NCBI GenBank assembly: GCA_024305405.1
Contig: JAKNDB010000068.1
Span: 7,059,501-7,123,500 of the forward strand
Direction: 5' to 3'
Length of the DNA stretch: 64,000 bases
Origin: Dirofilaria immitis
Taxonomy: Eukaryota > Nematoda > Chromadorea > Rhabditida > Onchocercidae
In this document: in pieces, positions 23,085 to 64,000 of the stretch
Position numbering within the stretch: position 1 is the stretch's first letter
How the letters are laid out: every line of letters starts with the position of its first letter
Notes under the pieces: model-generated
Databases searched by the model: none
Told to the model about the DNA's origin: nothing
Seen by the model: the letters and a program-made list of their open reading frames with translations, nothing else
Translations under genes and position numbers: made by a program

Positions 23085-25347
23085 TTATGCCAAATATTTT
23101 TTGTCGATATAAGTGATCATCTGATTGTCCGAACAAGCGATAATTCCATTTTCCGATATACTAAAAGTACTTACTGATGTGAGACAATCAATAAGCGCAG
23201 TAACATTCGTATTCCCAGAACGAACTGATGAAGAAAGCCATGCATTTGCTCGTGACTGATCATTAAAATTTGATGTCGAACTGCAATTCAGGTTCACAGA
23301 TTTTATAATTTTATGATATGGAAAAAAACGCAATGTATCACCTAATAGTAGCTACGAGAAAGCTCAGCGGCAGAACTAAAGCTTAGTTCTTCCCGTTCAT
23401 ACCTCAGCTCTTCAGAAAATGATGTTATCACAAAATAGCACAGCTCAAACTTACTTGGAGAGACTGGATCCTTTGACACTTAAATGCAACAAATGACCTT
23501 TACCAGTTGCGCAATAAAAATTCGATGGATAAACCGGATGAAAAGCTACCTGAAAAGTTTTAAATGTTTTGTCCTCGAAATAAGTTGACACTCAGAAGTA
23601 TCGGATATCAATTTAACATCAAATTCCGATTCCTTAAATTTTGGTCAGCATACAATATGGAAATGAAAATGCACTAACTTCCCAGATTGTACTAACTGGA
23701 AAGAAACTGCAACAATATTCAATAAACAACTACTCCGACGTGTGTCCAGAAAACCAATTCCACCATCTTCGGTACCAAAACCAACCTGTAATTTTTGAAA
23801 TTTATATAAATTTGTTAGTACAATCTGGGAAGTTAGTGCAATAAAGTACGCAGGATAAAGATGTTTGTGCTTTTATAATCATGTTGATTTCAAAAAAAAA
23901 TATATAACGAAAATTTACTTTTATCGAACGAAAGCAGAAAAAACTAACTAAATTCGGCTCCGCAGGATGGGTAGCAAGTGATGTAGTACCTTGGAAACAG
24001 TCTGTGACTCTACAGGAAAATATAGGCCTGGAGGATCTGCGATCCCATAAACAGATCTGTCCATCCAAATGTGCTGACACAAATACATCTCGTGCGATTG
24101 ATGCTAAGGATCGTATGCTTGCCATACTCTACATAAATAGTGCTAATCCTTTAGAATTTAATTTATAACGATAATCGAAAATACGGATACTATCAATTAC
24201 CGATAGCCATCCGATAAGAAACAATATAAAATCAGGTTAACTTACATTTCAACTAACAACTTTTAAGCTCAAAGAACTAAAGAATTTTGATAAAAATTTT
24301 AGTCCCGGAAAATGTTGTTTAATGATAAATCCTAGTTACAATTTAAAATATTGTGACATAAATCATTCATAGGAAAATTCTTCTATGTTTTAGGGAATAC
24401 GTAGAATCTTTAACTAAAAACAGTAAAAAGAAAGAAAATAACAAGTTATAACTTAAAAGTAAATGACAATTCGAGTTCATTACAATAAGGGTAAATATTT
24501 GCGAAAAAAAATCTTCGATGAACAAACCAAAGATACAATTTCCTTGGAGTTGCTTTCCAAGTCGATACAAACCAAAGTTCCACCCTCACTGCCACTGATG
24601 ATCTTACCATTGTTATAACATAATGCATTACAAGAACAACTATCATGTACATCAATATATTTTCTCATAGGTTTAATGACACCTTCATCGTACTCCAATA
24701 ATCTCACTGAACCATCATTCATCGCAGCCACGAATTTCGTCCCACCATATAAGCTGTAATTTTGTTTACTTTCTAGTTTAATATAAAAAGCCTAACAAAG
24801 AAAAATTCAGTTTTCAGATAACACTTCACAAAATGAAAGACTCATCATATATGAAGCATTAAAAATAGGACAACGAACGGTACTGAAAATCTGAAGAGAA
24901 TATTACTTACAGCAAATCATTCACATCTGTATCAATTATTAATCTGCATTCGCACGAAAATAGATCGTCAGTTGATTCAGCGTCGAAATATGAAAAAGTA
25001 AATAGGTTGAATAATTTTGACCCATGAGAAAAATGAAAAATTAATATTATCGAGCCTTTAAATGAAATCATTGTTGTACAGATAAAATTTAGATTGCTAA
25101 AATATAAAATGAAATATTAGAATACCTAGGTATATTATTTTTAGCATGGCAGAAGAATAATTGAAAGATAAATGAAAATAATGAAGAAGGAGAATAAATA
25201 ACCTCCGACCAGTGACCACGCAGCTATTTCTTTCTTTCGAGAATCATAAGTTGAAGTAAGAAATTTTACTTGTCGCCCTCCAAGATCGCCATCGCGCACG
25301 AGAAAACTTCGCTGCACCAAACTGGGAACGATTACATAAGAAGCCAT
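23085..25347 (-). CDS. NUP43: Nucleoporin NUP43 (WD40 subunit of the Y complex)
   Basis: Seven exons on the minus strand: 25203-25347, 24911-25055, 24528-24753, 23949-24128, 23679-23785, 23455-23549 and 23085-23280. They give about 364 residues against 380 in human. WD-type blades are visible as KFVAAMNDGSVRLLEYDEG, GKIISGSEGGTLVCIDLES, DVFVSAHLDGQICLWDRR, VGFGTEDGGIGFLDTRRSS and WEVAFHPVYPSNFYCATGKG. The C-terminal region (ANAWLSSSV, TALIDCLTSVSTFSI, a final KYLA) aligns in order with the NUP43-specific tail, which separates it from other WD40 proteins. NUP43 is part of the Nup107-160 scaffold of nuclear pores and of kinetochores in mitosis. Exon 5 is one base short at the A run 23700-23702 (T run on the coding strand). 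The end lies 137 bases from the methyltransferase end. Confidence 0.85.
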
Positions 25348-25713
25348 TAATATCCATAGGTTCTATGCCTATATATCATGTAATCCCACTAAGAAAATGA
25401 TGTCATTTAATCCATTTTTGCAAAAAAAGAGTCAATTATTACACATTGATTCACTTTCCCCTATATTTATATAAATAACTACTGCATAGAATTTGTTGTA
25501 GGGTAAACAAAAGAGAGGCAAAAATGGCTAAGAACTTCACCGCACTATTGCCAAAGTAAATTCCCGAAAATTTTTAAACATTCCGCTAAACAGGCTGCAA
25601 TAGATGACAGTAATGAATTGGAATGCAGCTGAAAATCCTTGGCTAAGTTCAGGATGAAGCAGAGAGTCGGGGAATAGCGATTCCGGAGTTTTATGTTGTA
25701 CTATTTCTAGGAA
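25348..25713. promoter_or_regulatory. Divergent intergenic region, NUP43 and CCCH gene
   Basis: Only 366 bases separate the two opposed start codons, so both promoters must lie here or inside first introns. A short ATG frame at 25524 (MAKNFTALLPK, then a GTAAAT donor) could be a leader exon of the CCCH gene, but it does not join its first coding exon in phase. Confidence 0.45.
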
Positions 25714-27709
<1,996 letters not shown>

Positions 27710-28565
27710 ATATCTTTAATTAAACTATATTCTTAATTTTATTTCTTTTCTGAATTCATTGTTCCATGGATGGAGCAAAATTTTATATTAAGATTTTTTA
27801 TGAAAACTGTCGTAATTTAGCAATATTCATAATTATTCATTTCACATGAGTTAATATAAAATTATAAAATAATTTTTAAAATAACTTATTACCCTGACAA
27901 TATATTCTTAACTATCCGAACCAACATTATTTCTTGAATTACATTTAAAAGTTAGCTCAATTGCATTCCTGCGTCTCCATAACTCAACATGCATTGATAT
28001 ATCAAAGGATGCCTAAATTTCGATATTAAAATAGTGAGGTTTTATTAAGAAACATATTTTTGAATCGCTTTATAATTCAGTTTTGTAAAAAATGCTTATT
28101 TATTTATAAGCTACTATAAAACAGAAAAGCAAAATTAATTCATTTTTTCTCTTTTTTTTGGAGGATTGGGATTTTTTAACATTCTATTCGTGAATTAAGA
28201 CGCCCAAAATTTTTGAAAATATAGTTTATGCATCTTATTTGATTTGATTTTAAGTTTTTTATGCAAGGTTCTTTTTTCCTTTTATAATTTTAATGCATAT
28301 TTCTTCTTTTTTTTGCATTTAAATTTTCATTCCATTATTGAAATCCAATGGTACTAATCACAAGTGTCTCTAGAATATCCTTAATGAAATTCATAAATTA
28401 AATTTCAAACACCAACTAACTTTTTTTGTGGTAAGTTATCATTCGTTATATTTACTAAAAATTTTGGATTGTATCAATGCGACGATCAAATTCTGTTTCA
28501 GAAATGCATCGAAATTTCGAAAAACTGGAAGACAATAATCATAATCGCTTTAAAAATCAAGCTTC

Positions 28566-30617
<2,052 letters not shown>

Positions 30618-31395
30618 AGGTGATTCAATTGTCTGAAAGTTATCGTTGTACGTTTGGTCAAAATTCTTGATAATCAAAAGATGTTTAAGACTATTTCGTT
30701 TTACATTTTTCTGAAAATTGTTTTATTTCGTATAGCGTTCAGTGTAAACTGATTTGTTTGCTTGTGTCCTGTAATAATTTATAAAAAATAGCTATCTGGA
30801 ATTCATTTGAGCACTTTAATTACTATCTGGACCAACACTATATTTTTCGTTTTTCTGTCCAGTTTCATTATTTTATAATAGTAGTATACATAATAGTAGT
30901 ATTGCTCCATTTAAATTATTTATTCTCCGTTAGTTTCATCTTGAAAAACTTCCTTAAAGCTGGACAATGAATAAAATATCTTGTGTCTATTATTTTTACT
31001 CTGGTTCGTCAAAATGGATTCTTATATTTTGATTGTGACTTCCAGCTTTCAATAGATTTGTTTACTACATATGAATAGGTTTAAGGAACAACGATGCATA
31101 TGTATAAGTAATAAATATAAGTAAACATTTTCAATTCATCATTTTTAATAGGTTTGAAGCAATATATCCTTATTTTTTTAATTCATTATTTTTAAAATTC
31201 TTATTCATTTGATTCAATATTTTTGAACTCATCAACCTATATGGTTTTTGGCAGTTTCAATCAGGGCGCCATCGTATAAGTTGCTGAAATCAACTAAGAT
31301 TGAAATCAGCATATCAGTATGTTGCTTCAATAAGAAGAGTTTTTGCGATTTCGATAATGTAAATCTCTAAAATTTTAGATTTTGCTGTAAAAGCC
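30618..31395. other. Gap between acidic protein gene and GOSR1
   Basis: 778 AT-rich bases with no coding signal, RNA gene or repeat that I can support. The spacing is longer than in typical nematode operons, which argues weakly against co-transcription of the two plus-strand genes. Confidence 0.5.
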
Positions 31396-33446
31396 ATGGT
31401 GGAAATTTGGGATGGTAAGTGTTTTCCATATCTAATCACTATTGTGAAGCTGGATAAATAAGCGGGTGTAATTTTTCTTCGATAGTTTCAAATTTATTTC
31501 TGGTTTTTGTAATTCGCACTGTAATTTATAGCCGAATATTCAATTTTTAATTTTTAAGCATAACTTGAAAAGCTTACTGAACTAATAAAATCTTTCGCAG
31601 ATTTGCGACGTCGTGCTCGCACGCTTGAGAACCATATCGATGTGAAATTAGTAGTCTTAAACAAATTGGCCTCTGGTACGTCAGGTAAAGCTGTATCCGC
31701 ATTGCTGTTTTATTTTTGAAGACTTAGATAACTTTAGAATTTTTAATAGTAGTGGAATTATTTCTTTTGAGTAAAGAATTAATATTCTTTCAGCTTTTTT
31801 ATCTTTGGAATTCATTTCCTTTAAGCTTCACGTTAGTTTCTGTGTATAATTGCTCGTTACAGGCCGATATGAATCGCTTTTGAATGACAGAGCAACTGAA
31901 AATAGTAAGCAGGAAATATTCGATTCATTGTCAACAGAAATAGAAAGCATGATTGCCAAGCTTACACAAGTTGACGATCAAGTGGGTGATCAACTTTTCC
32001 TTTTTTGCCTTACGCTTTAAATCTATAAATGTTGACTGTTGTAGCAAACGCTATAAAGGATAATTCTTTGCATTTTTGCTCATGTAGGTCATTCATTTTA
32101 ATCTTATGTAGTTAAAATTTTTTTATTTCCCATTGATGGTAGATGGAGTGTTTAATTGGAAGACCATTACTAAAAATATATCGTTGCAGGTTAAGGAATT
32201 TTTTATGTATTATGAAATTTGCTACTAAAGATTGAGTTTTATTTCCAATTTATGGTTCAAAGATATTTCCTGTAAGGTAAAATTTTCAAATGAGAAAGTA
32301 AAATACTATTTCAGATGACAGAGCACATAGTGAAATGTCAAGCAAATTCAAGGACAGGAGCATGGGCATCTGGTCCGGCATTACAGCACACACTTAGACG
32401 ACATCGTGAAATACTGCGTGATTATTGTATGGAATATAACAGATCACATGATAATGTAAGAAATCAGTTACAGAGGTTTGTGTTATTTTTTATATTTTAC
32501 GAATCTTCATTTTACTCTAGTTTCTTTAAGATACTTTTCATAGCCATTTACTTTTCTGATCCACTTGAACGTTTTTTCAGGTAATTAATATTTCTCTTCT
32601 TTTATAGACGGTAACATATTTTTTTACATGACTTTTCAGAGAAAACCTTTAAGCGGGGGCTCGAATGAGAGTTCGTACCTCAATAATCGATCAAAAGCAA
32701 GTGATATGTATTTAAAAGAAAATGAACACATATCAAGTTGCGACCGCCTTTTAGATGAACAAATTAGGTAACTCGTGTTTCATTCATTTTCTGAATTTTC
32801 TTTATTTGTAGTACTGTAATAATCAGTTGGTTTCATTTCGAACTTGAAGAGTAACATTGAACAAGCATAAATCTTATTTGATGTGACCATCATTAATCAA
32901 ATTTTTTTCCTCAGGCATTTTTATTATTTTACTTTCTTTAAACTGTATTTGCTTTATTTGTATTGGAGTTATGGCTGATTGAAAACACTTTTTAAGCATT
33001 GCAATATCGGCGAAAGAACATGTTCATAATCAACGGGTGAGCTTGCGAGATATTAGTAAGAAAATAAACACATTAGCAAGTAAGTTCGTAGATGTTGTTT
33101 TAAAAACATCGCCATTTGTTTTTAATTATAAAATTCATTCAGAACTTTTATTCAAGATTCTAATCACTGTATGAGGAGTCATTTAACGAATAATTTTACT
33201 AAGACACATCTAACTAAGATATCTTTTTGCAAATTAAATATGTTTCACTCTAAATGAAAACAATGATAGTAAAAATTGTTCCTCTGCTATTTTGGTTATT
33301 TAGCGCATCATATTGCAGAGAAATATCCTCTACTAAATGGTGTGATGCAGAAAATGCAAATGAGAAAACGACGAGACTCAATTATAGTGGCAACGGTGAT
33401 ATCGGCTTGTCTAATTTTAATGTATATCTATGTGGTGCATATGTAG
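31396..33446 (+). CDS. gos-28: Golgi Qb-SNARE GOSR1 (GOS-28)
   Basis: Seven exons: 31396-31414, 31601-31684, 31863-31981, 32315-32475, 32640-32767, 32997-33079 and 33319-33446, giving about 240 residues (human 250). The protein starts MVEIWDDLRRRARTLENHID. Conserved blocks are LSTEIESMIAKLTQVDDQM, LQHTLRRHREILRDYCMEY and MYLKENEHISSCDRLLDEQ. The SNARE helix carries the zero-layer glutamine in HNQRVSLRDI and runs into INTLAKKYP. A single C-terminal membrane anchor (SIIVATVISACLILMYIYVV) follows MRKRRD. It acts in fusion of ER-derived and intra-Golgi vesicles. Exon 5 is one base short at the T run 32648-32650; adding it gives RENLLSGGSNES. A stop-free frame at 33254-33520 that looks like a secreted protein is a shadow of the last exon. 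Confidence 0.93.
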
Positions 33447-34486
33447 CTCACAGATTCTTACCATTTGCCAAAGTCCTTACGACGAACGGATTTTTACAAA
33501 TCTTAAGAAATCAAATCTGATTGTGATATCGGATATTTTTATAACTAAAAACTCCCCAACAAAAATGCAGAAGGCATTATTACTTTGTAAATGTGATCTT
33601 GGTGGATTTGTCACCTTATGCCTTTGATATGGTTTTTCTATGAGAATTGCAAATGGAATTTTCGTTATGATTATATTTTTCTTAGTTACACGTTCATTCT
33701 ATTATAATTTTGAGCTATCTGTAGTTTAATAAAACAATGAACGGAATGTAAAGTTCCACTGACTGATGTCGCGACTTCCGGATTTTTATGTTTAGTATGC
33801 TGTAGTACAGTTAATATTCTGCAGTAATAATGAACGGTACCAATGACTGGGAATGTCATAAATCCGTCTGCCTTTCCAGCATATTTCATTATGCTGTAAT
33901 AGTTTTATATCAAAGAAATATTTGAAAATTTCTCGTGAAAGAAGTGGAAACAACACAGATTACTACTTGGTAAAAGAGATTTACAACTGAAATCAAGATT
34001 TTAACAAATTTGCCGTATCCTTGTTGGATCTCGCACGTGCTGGGATGGTTTCCTTAATATCACGTGAACTCCTACATCTGTAGGATTATTGGATGCTCTT
34101 TCGTGGTTTCATCTTTTACCTCATTCATACGATCATAAAAACTTGAAGAACTTGATATATATAGCAAGATCATTTAGTATAAATTACATCAGTGCAGGAA
34201 AAAACTGTTTATATCTACATTCCTTCACGTATTTATACTTACTGATCGACTTAAAATATTGGAAATGATACAGCTCCCTCTGTATCAAACGTACAGCCAT
34301 AGAATCAAGTTGGGATTTCTCGTGAATGCAACATGTAATTTGAAAAATAGAACATAGGAAAACTAAGGTACAGCAGGTAAACAACGCAGACAATGAAGCA
34401 CATTGTTTTGCAAGCCGATGCATTGCTTTTGTTCGTTTAATGCTCGCTCATTCTCGTTAGATTTAAGAAGCAAAATCATTAAATAG
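33447..34486. other. Gap between GOSR1 and dynein heavy chain ends
   Basis: About 1 kb between two convergent genes, presumably their 3' untranslated regions. No coding sequence or repeat seen. Confidence 0.5.
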
Positions 34487-59167
<24,681 letters not shown>

Positions 59168-61011
59168 TTGGCTAAAGCATTCCTAAAAATGAAATTTTTA
59201 TTTCATCATCATCATCAAACGACTATTATTCGTTTCGTACACAATATTTCATTACGATCCTGTTCGTAAATAATTCCGTAGCTCAGTGCAACTGTCTAAA
59301 TGGTTTTTGATGGTTGGGAATGACGCTTTACATGAATTTCTTCCTGTATCGTTTCTTCTTGCGAAACCTAACAATAATGTGCAACACTTCTTACCACCCT
59401 TTTAGTCTAGCATAAAATCCGAAAAAAATAAAATGTGAGTTTCTTGGTCATAAGCTGCAATTAGTTAGTCTGATGCCTTGCTATGCAGTCTACTTTTCTA
59501 AAAGTGCAAGTGTAATATAGGTTCTGAAGCCTTTATGAGATGATTTTGTCAGAATTTCAGATTATCGAAGAATAAAGATATGAATGATTCAATTAAGTCT
59601 ACCGTCACTCAAACTCAAACACCCTTCCTTCGATGTTTCAGTCAGCGATGTCAGCAAAAACAGAGAGCATCGATATGTGCTGCAATTGAAAGACTTCAAA
59701 TTTTTGTTTGAGAAAAAAGTATATAATAGATGATGGAAAGAGAATAGAGATAACCAATTGTTAGATATCTTTGTAAAGTGTCATGTTGCAAAGTGAACTT
59801 TTCGCATCCATCATCTACCCTCTGCTTACTGATCTATTCTTTCATATTGGAACGAAACACAGAAAATATGAATATTGAAGAATCATTTTTCACCGACTTG
59901 CCATCTTCTCTACAGGTGCTGTGCTATACAAATGATGCGTCACGGATTATTTGTTCAGTAATAATAGCATTCATCTTTACACATCCCAAATGATTATTAT
60001 TATAAAAGAACAATCACAAGTGATCGCTCGATATCATTGATTGATAGTCATCTACTAATTCTCGAACAGTATAATATTACAGATAGAGGCGATTTTTGAT
60101 CTACTACAAATAACTAAAGTGAATAAAGTTGCGAGAAAAAGAACGGGAGATACAGTAAGAGTCATAAGCAAAGAAATGAGCCAATGCTTAACAATTCTCT
60201 TTACATTCTTTTTTCTCTCTCCTCTTATTCTCTATCAACGGAGAATCTCGAGACGGTAATTCGGTCAGGATAGTGACCAGTGGTATATTATAACAAATGA
60301 TCAGTGAAAATAACGACTCATCATTGCACGCATTTTCATTTCATCATTTCCATTTCCATTAGATTACGTGTCCCATTTGCTAGGCGGTATTTCCATTTCA
60401 TAGATTTTCAACTTATCACATTTGTCGCATCGACGAAACCCGTGCAGAAGTTCAGTTTCAATCATTAAAGTGGGAATGACGAAAGTCTCAATTTAAGATC
60501 CACGAACATACATTGGTTGGATAAGCAATTTCAAGATGAGGATAACTTTAGTTTTTTTGTACTTCTCATGGAAAAATTAAATAAGGAAACAATGTGGGCG
60601 TAATGACTGCAATTGGATGGTTCGAGATTGCTGTCACGTTTACGAAGAAATATAAGTTACGAATAGAGAACGATTCGAAAGATATTTCGTTAATAAAATA
60701 ATCCGACCTAAAATTGTAAACGCAGTGGAATAAAGGATTCATAAAATTGAAATTAAAAGACTCATTCGAACAGACGAAACAGGGTGGGAAAGTGCAGGGA
60801 AAGTAAATGAAAGAAAAGGACAAAAAGTAGGAACATGATGCGTATTCAGAGAGGATTATCGCGGTCCCTACCGCAGTTTTTCATTTCTATGATGTTTTAT
60901 CACTAAGAGCAGCATGCCAATCAATGTTTCATTTTATGGGAGTTATGTGAAATGACATGACACGTTAACATGCTGACTTCAATAATAGAGAAATTAATAA
61001 AATTTGCAGAA
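59168..61011. promoter_or_regulatory. Shared upstream region of dhc-1 and Ku70
   Basis: About 1.8 kb between two divergent genes, with no convincing coding sequence. It should hold both promoters. The Ku70 start is preceded by TTTGCAG two bases before its ATG, which could be a spliced-leader acceptor or an ordinary intron end. Confidence 0.45.
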
Positions 61012-64000
61012 ATGATTGAAGATGACGAATCCATGGATGAGGATTTTCGAGAAGTGTCTTCATCTCTCTTGACAGATGGAGGCAAAAATGCACCATTTTC
61101 CTTATTGATGCTTCAGCCAAAATGTTCGAGAAATACGAAAATGATCATTCATACAATAATTGTGCATTTCGAAGAGCTTTAAAAGTATATTTATCCTGCT
61201 CTTAATCTGCTGAATCTGACATTCTCTTTGATAGACCTAATATTTTCCATCGTTTACTAAGCTTTCTTGATATTCTTCTTCAGCAATAATTCTTGCAGAT
61301 CGTGCGTTTGCAAATGATCAACAAAGCTGTAACCTCAACATTCGGAGAGTATACTTGCTGCATTCTCTTAAACACTGTAACTTTTTCAACACCAATCTTG
61401 ATATTGGTCAACTTAGAATTTATCATGATTGTTATTTCTCAAAATCTGTTTAGTCTTTGAAATAATGCGTTTAGGAATGAGTAGAAAATTTCTTTTTTGG
61501 ATAACTAAAGCAGTTATGAGAACAAGACGAAAGTTGAAAAAATGCTCTGAAACATATTTGTTAGAAATTTTTCTAAAAGTTCTTTTTTAATGATTTATTG
61601 ATTGAACAGAATCAAAAGACATCATTCTTCTAAAACTTTAGAAATATGAATAAATGTTAAACCTAGAAAATCATTCCTCACTAAGAATGTTTTCAGCAAA
61701 TTAAATCTCATTCAATTGACCATGTATATGTTATCCAAGAGGTTGAAGAAATATCAGCTGAACGAATCAAAGAACTGAATAAATTATTGAAATCTGGTAT
61801 TTGTTGGATTACCGAACATAAGTTTTACTGCGGAAGTCTTCTTGTGATATAATTTTTTCAGTTTAGAATCACGTCGATTCTTGGGAAAGAGTCTAACGTC
61901 CAACTACTGTAGTACATTGTTTCCCTTTTAACTCAGTTTGTTTCATTTTCAATGAATTTTGTAACTGCCTTCCTATCTGATTCCCTAATTTGTAATTAGT
62001 AATTGGTTTTCTAATTTGACGTTTCAGATTCAAATCCATATTTATTTATAGGAAATATATTGTCATCTTTCAAGAGTATATGTGGTGGACATGGCCGTTG
62101 CGATTATAGTGAAGTATTGTTTTTATGCATCAAAGGGTGACTTCTCGGACGTAAGTTCCTTTGGTCTTCTTTTATCGCTGATTTTGCTTGTGTGCTTCTA
62201 CAGAAACTTTAAACTGATATATTTTTATCTTAAAGTCATAAATATCAAATTGCAGACCTTATTTCCGAAAACGAATAGTTTATCTTTTCACTAACGAAAT
62301 GAATCCGTTTGATACGAATAATCAACATTGTATTTCCGCTTGCAAAAATGCTGATGATCTTCGCAATCATGACACAGAGTTTTCGGTTTATCCACTTATT
62401 GCTGAAAGCAACGTCGCTGTATTCAGTGTTTTGGTAAGCTTGATGATAATTATGTATATATATATACATATCAAAGTTACCTGTTGTTAAGCTTTTGTTT
62501 GAATTTCCATGCTTTAATTATCTTTTTATTGATTTCTTAACAGTTCTTTTTCTCTTCGTGATTATATCAATTTCAGAAACAACTGGATCCGAATGTTGAA
62601 AAGAATTTTGAAAATATCAGCGAATTAGAAAAAGAGTTCGTTTAAATAATTTCTGCGATACATTCCTTTGAAACAAATGCTAAATTATTTCCCGCTAATT
62701 TCGAATGTCTGAAAGATTATGCATATTTAGCTTATTCGTTTTTCAGTATACCAAAGAAGCAATATGCACGTCGAATTATAGCAGGAATGGATTTCGAAGT
62801 CGGAAATGGACTAAAATTTTCAGTTGGGATGTTTGTACTGTTCTTCTTCACATTCGTTTATGCTTTTTTGTTTTCGTGATTATACATAAATCTCGGGATG
62901 ACCAAAAAATCAAAATAAATACTGGTATAACAAAGCATTACCTTCCTTTTAGTATCATAAAAAAAGTTTAAAATTCCGATCTAATTTTTTCATGTTTCAC
63001 TGCCAATCTTCATGTTGAGGCCTCTATTAGTTCTGGCAGAGGTTATGTTAATGTTATTTATGTGAAGTATTATGCTGCATTTTTAAGAACAATAATTTTT
63101 TTCAGCTACTCTTTGCTACGTTCAGAGAAGATCCCTCAATCCGTGACTTTAAACGCCGAAAAAAATGAAATTATGCAACGATCACATATATATGTTAATG
63201 AAGAGGTTTATATTTTAGATCTTTCTGAAATTTTTGTATGCTAATTTGGTAGTTTGAATTATAGTCCAAGTGCAAGGAAAATTCATTTCTAAAAATTCTT
63301 ACTAGAGACTGATGAGGAGTACCACTGCTTAATAAGGAAATCATTCGACAGCGACAGATCGGCGATGCAGTTATTAATCTCTCCTCAGATGAGGTCGAAA
63401 ATTTACGAAGGTTGACATCACCAGGTAATTATTTTGCAAAAAATTAAAAGATATTTTAAAATCGATTTTTTTAACGAATAATTTTGCTAACAACATTTCG
63501 ATGTATTCTGTATTCTTACCCGTTCTATTTTTCTACTTCTTTTTGAATGAAAGAATAGGTAACAAGTATTCGTTTATCCTTTATTATTCTTTAATTTTCA
63601 TTTTATTACTGAAATAACATTTACAGGTCTACTGTTACTCGGATTTAAACATCTTTCTTGTCTTAAAATCACACATCACGTTCGAAGTTCACAATTTGTT
63701 TATCCCCTTGAAAAGGTAAGTAATGCTCTTTTTACGACTGAACTGAGAGACAGACTAATGAGTATTTGGAAAATCTGATAATTCTAACAGATGCATCATT
63801 GCTTTCTTATGTAGTACGTTGCAAAGAAATAGAAAATAGAAATTATTATGAAAAACAGTAGTCTCCCATTTAGATTTCAATTAATTTTAATCAAATTAGT
63901 TGAAATCTAAATGAGAAATTCGCCAGTTCCTATGTTAAACATATTTTTCATTTTCTATTTCAGGATGTTTTGGGTTCTGTTCGGATGTATCGTATACTCT
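61012..64000 (+). CDS. cku-70: Ku70 DNA end-binding protein, 3' end missing
   Basis: At least eleven exons, running off the right edge inside the beta-barrel: 61012-61184, 61299-61376, 61697-61796, 62052-62150, 62256-62433, 62577-62639, 62747-62830, 63106-63205, about 63308-63424, 63627-63715 and 63964 onward. After an acidic start (MIEDDESMDEDF) comes the vWA-like domain: CTIFLIDASAKMFEKYEND, DHVYVIQEVEEISAERIKEL, GGHGRCDYSEVLFLC and RKRIVYLFTNEMNPFDTNNQ. Then follow FEVGNGLKFSVG-IYSLLRSEK, RRLTSPGLLLLGFKHLSCLK and SSQFVYPLEK of the core. These match human Ku70 in order, not Ku80. Ku70-Ku80 rings bind DNA ends for non-homologous joining and telomere control. One-base deficits occur at 61084-61088 and 62135-62137. 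The junctions 62639/62747 and around 63306 also miss phase and are unresolved. Confidence 0.9.
63867..63913. repeat. 14-base inverted repeat in a Ku70 intron
   Basis: CATTTAGATTTCAA at 63867-63880 is the exact reverse complement of 63900-63913, with 19 bases between the arms. It lies within the intron before the exon at 63964. It could form a small hairpin. Confidence 0.8.

Noticed and set aside
33254..33520. Frame starting MKTMIVKIVPLLFWLFSASYC that looks like a small secreted protein
   Set aside because: The same DNA in another frame (33319-33446) is the GOSR1 terminal exon with its RKRRD and membrane anchor, in correct splice phase. The secreted-looking frame is a shadow.

Overview
This window is eukaryotic, AT-rich DNA (roughly two thirds A+T by eye). 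It carries split genes with many short introns, and most splice acceptors read T-rich plus CAG. The gene content points to a nematode: malectin, NUP43, a Ku70 with two-base and one-base split codons throughout, a NNMT/PNMT-type methyltransferase, and above all a coq-2 gene with a duplicated exon. The base composition and intron sizes would suit a filarial or spirurid worm, but that is inference. I see no bacterial or viral genes, CRISPR arrays, insertion sequences or convincing tRNAs.

Layout, left to right. An unrecognised gene runs off the left edge (minus, 1-320). SAP18 (minus, 1537-3190) is followed by coq-2 (plus, 4673-8389) and rfc-2 (minus, 8560-11041), the last two facing tail to tail. 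After a 2.7 kb gap comes malectin (plus, 13770-16364). A decayed RecQ/WRN-type helicase fragment (18228-18559) and a small unrecognised gene (18640-19462) follow. The next block holds an N-methyltransferase (plus, 20905-22947), NUP43 (minus, 23085-25347), a single-CCCH-finger protein (plus, 25714-27709), an unrecognised acidic protein (plus, 28566-30617) and the Golgi SNARE GOSR1 (plus, 31396-33446). Cytoplasmic dynein heavy chain 1 fills 34487-59167 on the minus strand. Ku70 starts at 61012 (plus) and runs off the right edge.

The genes are mostly single-copy housekeeping genes for chromatin repression and splicing (SAP18), quinone synthesis (coq-2), replication (rfc-2), ER glycoprotein quality control (malectin), nuclear pore (NUP43), Golgi traffic (GOSR1), retrograde transport (dynein) and DNA end joining (Ku70). 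I see no single pathway and no clear operon.

Two results stand out. First, coq-2 has two alternative versions of the exon carrying its second aspartate motif, at 6200-6330 and 7191-7324. They have the same phase, matching ends and different active-site residues. This is the arrangement known in helminths to switch the enzyme between ubiquinone and rhodoquinone synthesis. Second, at least 17 otherwise intact exons need exactly one extra base, nearly always in a homopolymer run, to match their families. This looks like systematic under-calling in the assembly, not pseudogenes, and it should be allowed for in every gene model here.
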